Source: Porphyrobacter sp.
GTDB taxonomy: Bacteria; Pseudomonadota; Alphaproteobacteria; Sphingomonadales; Sphingomonadaceae
Length of the DNA: 9,504 bases
Direction of reading: 5' to 3'
Assembly: GCA_014359685.1 (NCBI GenBank)
Contig: JACIYY010000115.1
Span: 1-9,504 of the forward strand
The position numbers were made by a program, and so were the translations under genes. A model generated the notes under the pieces. The model was given only the letters and a program-made list of their open reading frames with translations. It searched no databases and was not told the DNA's origin. This document shows, in pieces, positions 1-5,875 of this stretch; the first letter of the stretch is position 1; each line of letters opens with the position of its first letter.

Positions 1-568
1 TGGTCTCCTCGGTGCCGATGTTGAGCAGGCGCACGCGCGGCCGATCGCGATCGGTCACGATGCGCGCATAGGCGGCGCCCATGATGGCAAACTGCACGAG
101 GTTGCGCGCGTCGCATTCGGTGTTGGCGCCAAGGTCGAGCATGACCACGTCACTGTCGCCGAGTGTCGGCATCAGCGCGGCCAACGCCGGGCGGTCGATG
201 CCGGGCATGGTCCGCAGCGCCAGCTTGCTCATCGCCATCAGCGCGCCGGTGTTGCCGGCGCTGATGGCGGCGCCCGCCTGGCCGAGCTTCACCGCCTCGA
301 TCGCCAGGCCCATGGAGGTGCGCTTGGCGCGCCGGAGCGCCTGAGTCGGCTTCTCGTCGCCAGCGACGACGTCGTCGCAATGGAGAATTTCCGAGGCGCG
401 GCGCATGTTGGGGTGGCTGTCGAGCGCGCTTTCGATCTGCCGGCTGTCGCCAACCAGCAGGAATTCGCAGCGTTCATGGCGACGGCGGGCCAGCGCCGCG
501 CCGGACACCATGACCCGCACCCCTTCATCGCCGTCCATCGCATCGACGGCGATCCGCGGCAGGCTCAT
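1..568 (-). CDS. plsX: Phosphate acyltransferase PlsX (3' end outside window)
   Basis: PlsX converts acyl-ACP and phosphate to acyl-phosphate, the acyl donor for PlsY in the first step of phospholipid synthesis; it is a peripheral membrane enzyme. The first 189 codons are present and the gene continues past the left edge. Visible family signatures are VDAM-x-GD at residues 8-14, DEKPTQALRRAK at about 70-81, AISAGNTGALMAMSKLALR in the middle and MLDLGANTECDARNLVQFA further on. The ATG at 568 is supported by GGGAGGG six bases upstream (plus strand 575-581). It starts 22 bases after rpmF, the usual rpmF-plsX pairing, so the two are probably one transcript from the promoter at 882-909. One oddity is that the normally invariant MGGD motif reads MDGD (Asp12). 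Identity is secure from sequence. Confidence 0.96.
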   Translation of the reverse strand, partial: MSLPRIAVDAMDGDEGVRVMVSGAALARRRHERCEFLLVGDSRQIESALDSHPNMRRASEILHCDDVVAGDEKPTQALRRAKRTSMGLAIEAVKLGQAGAAISAGNTGALMAMSKLALRTMPGIDRPALAALMPTLGDSDVVMLDLGANTECDARNLVQFAIMGAAYARIVTDRDRPRVRLLNIGTEET

Positions 569-590
569 GGCGAACCCTCCCCGTCGGCGC

Positions 591-770
591 TTAGAGCGCG
601 ACCGGCAGGATCTCGCGCCCGTTGTAGTGGCCGCAGGCGGTGCACAGGTTGTGCGGTCGCTTGAGCTCGCCGCAATTGGAGCATTCGTGGAATGCTTCCA
701 CCTTCAGCGCATCGTGCGACCGACGATTGCCCCGGCGATGCGGGGAGGTTTTTCTCTTGGGGACAGCCAT
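591..770 (-). CDS. rpmF: 50S ribosomal protein L32
   Basis: Small basic protein of the large ribosomal subunit, 59 residues, too short to appear as a long reading frame but unmistakable. It begins [20 protein letters not shown], the canonical L32 N-terminus, and carries two CxxC pairs (Cys30/Cys33 and Cys43/Cys46), the zinc-ribbon form of L32. The end, GREILPVAL, is typical of alphaproteobacterial L32. The ATG at 770 has AGGA about a dozen bases upstream, a somewhat long spacing. It lies directly upstream of plsX with a 22-base gap, a conserved arrangement that links ribosome and membrane lipid synthesis. Transcription probably starts from the promoter at 882-909, giving a leader of roughly 100 bases. 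Confidence 0.97.
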   Translation of the reverse strand: MAVPKRKTSPHRRGNRRSHDALKVEAFHECSNCGELKRPHNLCTACGHYNGREILPVAL

Positions 771-881
771 TCCGGCACCTGTTCCTTGGAATTCTGGACG
801 TCTTTTGCGGCAGCCCTAAGCCACGGGCGCCGCCCGGGCAAGGACGACGGCACCGGGCCGGGCCTTGCGGCGAAGGCGCGC
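771..881 (-). other. Leader of rpmF-plsX with a small G+C hairpin
   Basis: Untranslated stretch between the likely rpmF promoter and its ATG. It contains a perfect five-base-pair stem with a three-base loop (CGGGC-GCC-GCCCG, 824-836 on the plus strand) and no convincing reading frame. L32 or translation-coupled control through this leader is possible but is only an inference; no conserved riboswitch class was recognised. Confidence 0.3.
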
Positions 882-909
882 GCTATAGCGGTTTCTGCCG
901 GCTAGGCAA
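882..909 (-). promoter_or_regulatory. Probable sigma70-like promoter of rpmF-plsX
   Basis: Read on the minus strand there is a -35 box TTGCCT (complement of 904-909), a 16-base spacer and a -10 box TATAGC (complement of 882-887). Both differ from the consensus at only two positions. It lies in the gap after the MBL hydrolase stop codon and points at rpmF. No terminator for the upstream gene was seen, so read-through from the hydrolase may add to expression. Confidence 0.55.
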
Positions 910-929
910 GGGACCAGCCGCACCGCCGC

Positions 930-1604
930 TCATGTCGTGGCGGCGAGCGCGGCATCGCTGACGAAGGGGTTGGTCTGCCGTTCGCGCCCGAAGGTGCTGG
1001 TCGGCCCGTGCCCGGGCAGGAAGGTCACGTCATCGCCCAGCGGCCACAGCTTGCCGGTGATCGCGTCGAGCAGGTCCTGGTGGTTGCCGAGCGGGAAATC
1101 GGTGCGGCCGATGGAGCCGGCGAACAGCACGTCGCCGACAACGGCAAAGCGACTCGGGCGGTGGAAGAACACGACGTGGCCCGGCGTGTGGCCGGGGCAG
1201 TGGAGCACGTCGAGCTCGATTTCGCCGAAGCGGACCGTGTCACCATCGGCCAGCCAGCGGTCGGGCTCGAACACCCGGCCGGGCACACCGAAACCGGCGC
1301 CGGCATCGTCGAGCCGGGCGATCCAGAACCGGTCCGCCTCGTGAGGACCCTCGATCGGCAGGCCGAGCTCCTTCGCCAGCTCCCCCGCGAGGCCGCAATG
1401 ATCGACATGGCCGTGGGTCAGGAGCAGCTTCTCCAGCGTCACCCCGGCGCGCGCGACGGCACCCTTCAGCCGGTCGAGATCGCCGCCCGGGTCGATCAGC
1501 ACGCCGCGCATGGTGCGGGTGCACCAGAGCAGCGAGCAGTTCTGCTGCAGCGGAGTCACGGGGATGATCGCGGCCCGCAGGGGCGCCTGTCGTTCGCTGG
1601 TCAT
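930..1604 (-). CDS. MBL-fold metallohydrolase, glyoxalase-II-like (YcbL type)
   Basis: Metallo-beta-lactamase-fold hydrolase of the hydroxyacylglutathione-hydrolase-like group, probably a cytosolic thioesterase acting on a glutathione thioester; the true substrate is not deducible. All dinuclear-metal ligands are visible: THGHVDH at 63-69 (His64, His66, Asp68, His69), CPGHTPGH at 136-143 with His139, GD at 157-158 with Asp158, and PGHGP with His199. The length of 224 residues matches the short YcbL-type enzymes, which lack the long C-terminal substrate domain of classical glyoxalase II. The start at 1604 is preferred because PVTPLQQN lies close behind it as in relatives. A longer frame from 1670 would overlap the repressor gene, and neither start has a strong ribosome binding site. 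It follows the repressor gene by 40 bases and is probably co-transcribed with it. Confidence 0.88.
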   Translation of the reverse strand: MTSERQAPLRAAIIPVTPLQQNCSLLWCTRTMRGVLIDPGGDLDRLKGAVARAGVTLEKLLLTHGHVDHCGLAGELAKELGLPIEGPHEADRFWIARLDDAGAGFGVPGRVFEPDRWLADGDTVRFGEIELDVLHCPGHTPGHVVFFHRPSRFAVVGDVLFAGSIGRTDFPLGNHQDLLDAITGKLWPLGDDVTFLPGHGPTSTFGRERQTNPFVSDAALAATT

Positions 1605-1644
1605 GCCGGCCAGCGTGGGGATTCGCGGCGGCGAATGCAACGGA

Positions 1645-2274
1645 TCAGATGCGCCCGCTCTTCCACACAACCCGGCCGATCACGTCGATGTCGTCGAGCG
1701 CGACCCTGACCGGCTCGTAGGCCGGGTTGGCGCTGATCAGGTTGACGCGGCCCGGGGGGCCGGCCTGTACGCGCTTGACGTGCAGCACCTCGCCCATCCG
1801 CAGCACATGGATGCCTTCGCGGAACGGCTGCGGGGTGCGGTCAACGAGGATCTCGTCGCCGTCGCGCAGCAGCGGCTCCATCGAATCGCCCGAGACGCGG
1901 ATCGCCGCGAGCATCCGCGGCTCCAGCCCCTGTTCGCGCAGCCAGCGACGGGAAAAGCGGAAGGTGTCGAACGGCACCTCCGCCGCGCCCAGTGTGCCGG
2001 GGCCGGCGGAGGCCTCCACCGGCAGGCGGCCCAGTTCAACCCATTGCCCATCTTCGGCAGCGGCTGACAGATCCTCGGACCCGCCAAGCTCCGCCTCGCT
2101 GACGCCGAAGAACTGCGCCAGCCGCCGCCGGTCCTCCTCCTCCAGCTTACGCGGGCTTCCCTTGGTGATGTATTGCTGGAGGTAGCTGGCGTTGCGGCCG
2201 ACCATCCGCGAGAGCGCAGCCAGGCTGCTGCCCCTTTCCCGCGCCAGTTCAGCGAGTCTCTCCCGCGGGTCCAT
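1645..2274 (-). CDS. S24-family (LexA/CI-like) HTH transcriptional repressor
   Basis: DNA-binding regulator of 209 residues with an N-terminal helix-turn-helix (about 16-37, including LAALSRMVGRNASYLQQYI) and a C-terminal S24 peptidase-like domain. The Ser-Lys dyad is visible: Ser131 in VSGDSMEPLLRDGDEILVD and Lys167 in LHVKRV. An Ala90-Gly91 pair within EASAGPG sits between the domains where LexA-type proteins cleave themselves, so RecA-stimulated autocleavage is possible but not shown. The ATG at 2274 is chosen because GAAGG stands six bases upstream; a GTG at 2289 would add five residues. A promoter with an inverted repeat over its -35 box precedes it, consistent with autoregulation, and it diverges from two small genes that are its likeliest targets. 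It is not the SOS master LexA itself by sequence: the HTH region is different and shorter. Confidence 0.87.
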   Translation of the reverse strand: MDPRERLAELARERGSSLAALSRMVGRNASYLQQYITKGSPRKLEEEDRRRLAQFFGVSEAELGGSEDLSAAAEDGQWVELGRLPVEASAGPGTLGAAEVPFDTFRFSRRWLREQGLEPRMLAAIRVSGDSMEPLLRDGDEILVDRTPQPFREGIHVLRMGEVLHVKRVQAGPPGRVNLISANPAYEPVRVALDDIDVIGRVVWKSGRI

Positions 2275-2307
2275 CCTACGCCTTCCCACATATTCCTACG
2301 AGGACCG

Positions 2308-2342
2308 GATATAGGTGATGTATTTTTCCTAGACAAGTAGGA
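2308..2342 (-). promoter_or_regulatory. Repressor promoter with overlapping inverted-repeat operator
   Basis: On the minus strand TTGTCT (complement of 2331-2336), a 17-base spacer and TATATC (complement of 2308-2313) form a good sigma70-like promoter pointing at the repressor gene. A perfect inverted repeat TCCTA-N6-TAGGA (2327-2342) covers the -35 box. Further TCCTA half-sites occur at 2294-2298 and 2274-2278, two helical turns apart and within the transcribed leader. The layout suggests an autoregulatory operator; binding itself is inferred. No equally convincing promoter for the plus-strand small genes was found, although they must be transcribed from this same gap (2275-2401). Confidence 0.5.
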
Positions 2343-2401
2343 TTTTTCGGGCGACCAAAATGGGACAGTCGATTCGCTAAGCTGTTGAAGGGGTGACACG
2401 A

Positions 2402-2590
2402 ATGCTATTGCGAAAGATCGAGGTGTTCCTGCGCCGGACCGGGATGCCCGCGACCCGGTTCGGCCGTCTCGCCACCCATGACCCCCGCTTCGTCCTCGAT
2501 TTGCGCAACGGCCGCATGCCCCGCCCGCATACCGAAGAGCGGGTGGAACATTTCATGAACAAATACAGGGAGGATCATCATGCTTTCTGA
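2402..2590 (+). CDS. 62-residue HTH-like small protein
   Basis: Short basic protein of unknown role. Its pattern, KIEVFLRRTGMPATRFGRLA followed by DPRFVLDLRNGR and then RVEHFMNKY, resembles a compact XRE/lambda-repressor-type helix-turn-helix that ends soon after the recognition region, so it may bind DNA or a partner. This is inferred from shape, not from an identified domain. The ATG at 2402 is preferred because GAAGGGG lies eight bases upstream; an in-frame GTG at 2393 would overlap that site. It is divergent from the S24 repressor across a 127-base control region. Its end overlaps the next gene by 11 bases, indicating translational coupling and a two-gene operon. The sequence looks familiar from sphingomonads as an uncharacterised protein. 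Confidence 0.72.
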   Translation: MLLRKIEVFLRRTGMPATRFGRLATHDPRFVLDLRNGRMPRPHTEERVEHFMNKYREDHHAF

Positions 2591-2936
2591 GCCCACGCCG
2601 ATCGCCGGCCGACGCGGACGCCGCAACCATCCCGCCGAGATCCTGCGCAAGGCGCTGCTGGAGCTAGGCGCGAACAAGGCGACGATCACCGAGCACAAGG
2701 AGCGCAGCTGGGCCAGCATCACCTTTGCCGGCACGCGTCACCAGATCGACCTGTCCTTCGACGGCGCAGCGGCGGTGGAAGCCGGCGAGCGGTTCATCGC
2801 CCACCTGCCCGAACACCTGTTCGACATTCCCGGACAATTGGTCGCCGATGCCGCCGTGGTCTCGGTCGACCACCGGCTTAGCCCGGAACCGCAGATGCGG
2901 GTCTGCACCGAAGTGCTGCTGCTGGAAGACAGCTGA
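2580..2936 (+). CDS. 118-residue protein of unknown function
   Basis: No family was recognised. The N-terminus is strongly basic (IAGRRGRRNHPAEILRKAL), followed by a mixed alpha/beta region with a WASITFAGTRHQIDLSFDG stretch and an acidic, hydrophobic end (VCTEVLLLEDS). There are no membrane segments or signal peptide, so it is probably cytosolic; the basic start could contact nucleic acid. The ATG at 2580 has GGGAGG a few bases upstream. It overlaps the preceding 62-residue gene by 11 bases, in a different frame, so the two are very likely co-translated and may act together. A strong hairpin at 2950-2987 ends the unit. Codon use is like that of its neighbours, with no sign of recent transfer. 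Confidence 0.75.
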   Translation: MLSEPTPIAGRRGRRNHPAEILRKALLELGANKATITEHKERSWASITFAGTRHQIDLSFDGAAAVEAGERFIAHLPEHLFDIPGQLVADAAVVSVDHRLSPEPQMRVCTEVLLLEDS

Positions 2937-2949
2937 GCGGCACCGGCGA

Positions 2950-2987
2950 GGCGCGGCGCCCGTTCTCTCTCCGGCGGGCGCGGCGCC
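2950..2987. terminator. Probable bidirectional terminator hairpin
   Basis: A 13-base arm at 2950-2962 pairs with 2975-2987 with a single G-G mismatch across a 12-base loop, in the 80-base gap between convergent genes. Each arm contains the same word GGCGCGGCGCC, which is itself nearly palindromic. There is no clear T-tract on either side, so termination efficiency is uncertain; the position between converging stop codons is the main support. Confidence 0.5.
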
Positions 2988-3016
2988 GACCCTGTCCAGC
3001 CCTGCCCCGCAGCAGC

Positions 3017-4537
3017 TCAACCGAGCCGCCACTCCCAGCCGAGCGGATCGCCGTCCATCACCTCCACCCCCTGCGCCGCCAGTTCGTCACGGATCGCGTC
3101 CGCGGCGGCGAAGTCCCTGGCTGCGCGCGCTTCCTTGCGGCGGGCGAGGGCGGCCTCGATTTCCGTTTCTGCGATAGTCGCCGAGACGGGGCGGAGGCGC
3201 AGGTCGGCGCGCGAGAGATCGAGCAGGCCCAGTCCCAGCACCTGATCCATCGCGGCGACGGCCGCGAGCCGGACCGAGGGCGCGGCGCTGTTCAGCGCCT
3301 TGGCATGAAGCACGCTCTCGAGGCTGAGCAGCGCCTTGGGCGAAGTGAGATCGTCGGCCACCGCCTCGGCAAAGGCCTCAAGATGCGGGCGGAGCAGCCT
3401 GTCCTCCCAGGCGGGATGAGCCGTGAGGCTTTCCAGGGTCCATTCTCCGCGCGGCGCAATGGCCGCTGAGCCAGCGTCGACGTGGCGGCGCTTCAAGGCC
3501 TCGACCGCGATCACCATCCGCTTCAGCCGTGTTAGCGCCGCGCCGAGACCTTCCCGCGAGAACTCCAGCTCGCTGCGGTAATGCGCCTGGAGGCACATCA
3601 GCCGGTAGGCGAGCGGGTGGTAGCCCTTGTCGATGAGCAGCTGGAGGCGCAGAAACTCGCCCGACGACTTGCTCATCTTGCCGGTCCGGTCGACGAGGAA
3701 GTTGTTGTGCATCCAGATCCGCGCGCCGGAATTGACCGGGTTGGTTAAAGAGCCGCAGCCGCAAAAGGCCTGGTTCTGCGCGATCTCGTTGGGGTGGTGG
3801 ATCTCGCGGTGGTCGATGCCGCCGGTGTGGATGTCGAACGGCAAGCCGAGCAGCTTGCCGCTCATCACGCTGCATTCCAGATGCCAGCCCGGCGCGCCGC
3901 GGCCCCAAGGGGAATCCCATTCCATCTGCCGCGTCTCGCCCGGCGGCGTGGTGCGCCAGATGGCGAAGTCGGCCGCGTGGCGCTTGCCTGCGACCGCCTC
4001 GATCCGGCCCTCTCCCGCTTCGGTCTGCGCGCGCGCCAGCCGCCCGTAATCGGGCACCGTGGAGGTGTCGAAATAGAGGCCGCTGTCGAGCCGATAGCAG
4101 TGCTTCGCCTCGATGCTGCGGGCGAACGCGATCATCGGCTCGATGTAGTCGGTGGCGATCGGCCAGTGCGCGGGTTCGCGGATGTTGAGCGCCTTCACGT
4201 CGGCCCGGAACGCCTCTGTATAATGCCGCGCGATGTCCCAGATCGACTGCGCATTGGCCCGCGCGGCCTTCTCCAGCTTGTCCTCGCCCGCATCGGCGTC
4301 GTCGGTCAGGTGACCCACATCGGTGATGTTGATGACATGGGTGAGCTTGTAGCCCTTCCAGCTCAGCGTGCGCCCGAGCAGGTCGGCGAAGACATAGGCG
4401 CGCATATTGCCGATATGCGGGTAATTGTAGACCGTCGGCCCGCAGGTATAGACCCGCGCCTCGCCGGGATGGATGGGGGTGAAGGTCTCCAGCTCGCGGG
4501 TCAGCGAGTTGAACAGGCGCAGCGGTGTGTCGGGCAT
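3017..4537 (-). CDS. cysS: Cysteinyl-tRNA synthetase
   Basis: Class I aminoacyl-tRNA synthetase that charges tRNA-Cys with cysteine in the cytosol, 506 residues, within the usual family length. Visible landmarks are CGPTVYNYPHIGN (Cys32 and the HIGH-type motif at 41-44), INITDVGH at about 70-76, WHLECSVMS with Cys222, IHHPNE with His247 and Glu251, and the KMSKS loop at 288-292 followed by SGEFLRL. Cys32, Cys222, His247 and Glu251 correspond to the four zinc ligands known from the E. coli enzyme. The HIGN and IDHREIHHPNE forms mark a subtype that differs from E. coli. The C-terminal part shows the alpha-helical tRNA-binding end. The ATG at 4537 has only a weak AGG upstream. It is convergent with the 118-residue gene and stands as its own unit after the terminator at 4668-4702. 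Confidence 0.97.
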   Translation of the reverse strand: MPDTPLRLFNSLTRELETFTPIHPGEARVYTCGPTVYNYPHIGNMRAYVFADLLGRTLSWKGYKLTHVINITDVGHLTDDADAGEDKLEKAARANAQSIWDIARHYTEAFRADVKALNIREPAHWPIATDYIEPMIAFARSIEAKHCYRLDSGLYFDTSTVPDYGRLARAQTEAGEGRIEAVAGKRHAADFAIWRTTPPGETRQMEWDSPWGRGAPGWHLECSVMSGKLLGLPFDIHTGGIDHREIHHPNEIAQNQAFCGCGSLTNPVNSGARIWMHNNFLVDRTGKMSKSSGEFLRLQLLIDKGYHPLAYRLMCLQAHYRSELEFSREGLGAALTRLKRMVIAVEALKRRHVDAGSAAIAPRGEWTLESLTAHPAWEDRLLRPHLEAFAEAVADDLTSPKALLSLESVLHAKALNSAAPSVRLAAVAAMDQVLGLGLLDLSRADLRLRPVSATIAETEIEAALARRKEARAARDFAAADAIRDELAAQGVEVMDGDPLGWEWRLG

Positions 4538-4667
4538 GTCGCCTGATGGGGTAACCGCATCCGCGAGGCAAGCCGGGCGACGGGATTCGATCGCATCCCC
4601 GCTGCTGCGCTTGCTGATGCCGGAGAAGATCGGACGGCGCCTCGTGCGCGCTTTCCCTTGACGTGGG

Positions 4668-4702
4668 AAAACCAGCGGCCGGCCCGGCGCAATGGGCTCG
4701 GC
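4668..4702 (-). terminator. Probable intrinsic terminator of the polysaccharide operon
   Basis: On the minus strand, starting about nine bases after the epimerase stop, a stem of GCCG-(A)-GCCC paired with GGGCCGGC (one bulged base, eight-base loop) is followed a few bases later by CGCTGG and then TTTT. Next to it TTTCCC and GGGAAA (4652-4670) form a second small inverted repeat with a seven-base spacer. The remaining stretch up to the cysS start (4538-4651) holds no gene and no clear promoter boxes, although the cysS promoter must lie there. Confidence 0.5.
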
Positions 4703-4710
4703 CCGTCCGA

Positions 4711-5724
4711 TCAGACCGCGTAATAGTCCCGATACCAGGCGACGAAGCGGCGGACCCCTTCGCGGATCTCGGTTTGAGGCCGATAGCCGGTCAGGCTTTC
4801 CAGCAGCGAGGAATCGGCCCAGGTGGCCGGCACATCGCCCGGCTGGATATCCATGTAGTTGCGGATGGCCGGCTTGCCGATCTCCTGCTCGATCGCATCG
4901 ACGAAGTCTTCCAGCCGCACCTTGTCATTGTTGCCGATATTGACCACCCGGTACGGGGCCACCGGCGACAGGCTGTCACCGGCGGCGATCTCCTCGCGCG
5001 AGGAGGGCGTCTGCGGCACTGTGTCGATCAGCAGCATGATGCCGCGGACCAGATCCTCGACATAGGTGAAGTCGCGCCACATCTCGCCATGATTGTAGAC
5101 GTCGATGGGCGTTCCCTCGATGATCCCCTTGGTGAACTTGAACAGCGCCATGTCCGGGCGGCCCCAGGGGCCATAGACGGTGAAGAAGCGGAACATGGTG
5201 GTGGGCAGGTTCCACAGATGCGCATAGCTGTGCCCCATCACCTCGTTGGCTTTCTTGGTGGCGGCATAGATGGTCAGCGGCGTGTCGGCCTTGTGGGTCT
5301 CGGCATAGGGCATTTCGACATTCGCCCCGTAAACCGATGATGTGGAGGCCATCAGCAGGTGCTCGACCCCGAGCTCGCGCGCGCATTCCATCACGTTGAA
5401 GGTGCCGGTGAGGTTGGTGTCGATATAGGCGCGGGGGTTTTGCAGGCTGTAGCGGACCCCGGCCTGCGCGGCGAGGTGAACGATGGCATCGGGGCGGGCC
5501 TGGGTAGCGAAGTCGAGCAGGCGCTCGGCCTCGAGGATGTCGAACTCCTCGGCACTGAAGCCATTGCTCTCGCGCAGCATCGCATGCCGGCGCCGCTTCA
5601 GCGTGGGATCGTAATAGTCGGTCATCGAATCGACGCCCACGACGCGGAAGCCTTCCGCCAGCAGCAGGCGCGCAAGATGAAACCCGATAAACCCGGCTGA
5701 ACCGGTAACCAGAACTGTTCGCAT
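4711..5724 (-). CDS. NAD-dependent epimerase, probably UDP-glucuronate 4-epimerase
   Basis: Extended short-chain dehydrogenase/reductase of 337 residues that would interconvert UDP-glucuronate and UDP-galacturonate in the cytosol, supplying an acidic sugar for a surface polysaccharide. The NAD-binding GSAGFIG is at 8-14. The catalytic triad is Ser/Thr in ASTSSVYG (about 128-130), Tyr153 and Lys157 in YAATKKANE. TDYYDPTLKRRR (35-46), AAQAGVRYSLQNP (85-97) and FTVYGPWGRPDMALF (181-195) are the hallmarks that point to the UDP-glucuronate 4-epimerase branch rather than to plain GalE; dTDP-glucose dehydratase is ruled out by the absence of its motifs. It is the last gene of the minus-strand cluster, 151 bases after the fusion gene, with a possible promoter of its own (5769-5798) and hairpins just before the ATG. 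Substrate assignment is inference; the epimerase family is certain. Confidence 0.9.
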   Translation of the reverse strand: MRTVLVTGSAGFIGFHLARLLLAEGFRVVGVDSMTDYYDPTLKRRRHAMLRESNGFSAEEFDILEAERLLDFATQARPDAIVHLAAQAGVRYSLQNPRAYIDTNLTGTFNVMECARELGVEHLLMASTSSVYGANVEMPYAETHKADTPLTIYAATKKANEVMGHSYAHLWNLPTTMFRFFTVYGPWGRPDMALFKFTKGIIEGTPIDVYNHGEMWRDFTYVEDLVRGIMLLIDTVPQTPSSREEIAAGDSLSPVAPYRVVNIGNNDKVRLEDFVDAIEQEIGKPAIRNYMDIQPGDVPATWADSSLLESLTGYRPQTEIREGVRRFVAWYRDYYAV

Positions 5725-5728
5725 GAAA

Positions 5729-5761
5729 GGGGGTCCCCCGGCCCCGCTGCCCGTGCGGGGC
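5729..5761 (-). other. Two G+C hairpins in the epimerase leader
   Basis: Immediately before the epimerase ATG are two dyads: GCCCCGC-N7-GCGGGGC (5741-5761, perfect seven-base-pair stem) and GGGGGTCCCCC (5729-5739, perfect five-base arms around one base). The second overlaps where the ribosome binding site should be, which is otherwise poor. They could attenuate read-through from the upstream gene or mask the start site; no T-tract follows, so a plain terminator is less likely. Confidence 0.4.
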
Positions 5762-5768
5762 GGCCGTC

Positions 5769-5798
5769 GCTATAGCCATGTCGCCGATCGGCGCGCAA
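5769..5798 (-). promoter_or_regulatory. Possible promoter of the epimerase gene
   Basis: On the minus strand TTGCGC (complement of 5793-5798), an 18-base spacer and TATAGC (complement of 5769-5774). The -10 box is identical to that proposed for rpmF, which slightly raises its credibility. The -35 box is weaker. The rest of the gap up to the fusion gene's stop (5799-5875) shows nothing definite. Confidence 0.35.
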
Positions 5799-5875
5799 GC
5801 GCTGCCATCGACAATGCCCTCGCATTTGCGGCGATTTGGCGCCCGCCATTCGGACACCCCGCCTTCTCTGGAGGA

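Noticed and set aside
1605..1670. Extended N-terminus of the MBL hydrolase starting at 1670
   Set aside because: It would overlap the repressor gene, adds a Pro/Arg-rich segment without family similarity, and the core begins near the Met at 1604.
1008..1709. Plus-strand open frame of about 233 codons opposite the MBL hydrolase
   Set aside because: Antisense shadow; all metal-ligand motifs are on the minus strand.
3794..4546. Plus-strand open frame of about 250 codons opposite cysS
   Set aside because: It mirrors the third-position bias of cysS, shows no recognisable motif and no ribosome binding site worth noting.
2371..4588. GANTC (CcrM-type methylation) sites at 2371 and 4584 in promoter-containing gaps
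   Set aside because: Several more occur inside genes across the window, so two in gaps is not evidence of cell-cycle control.
4538..4710. Search for a tRNA-like or T-box element upstream of cysS
   Set aside because: No cloverleaf, specifier stem or T-box sequence was visible; T-boxes are also not expected in this group.
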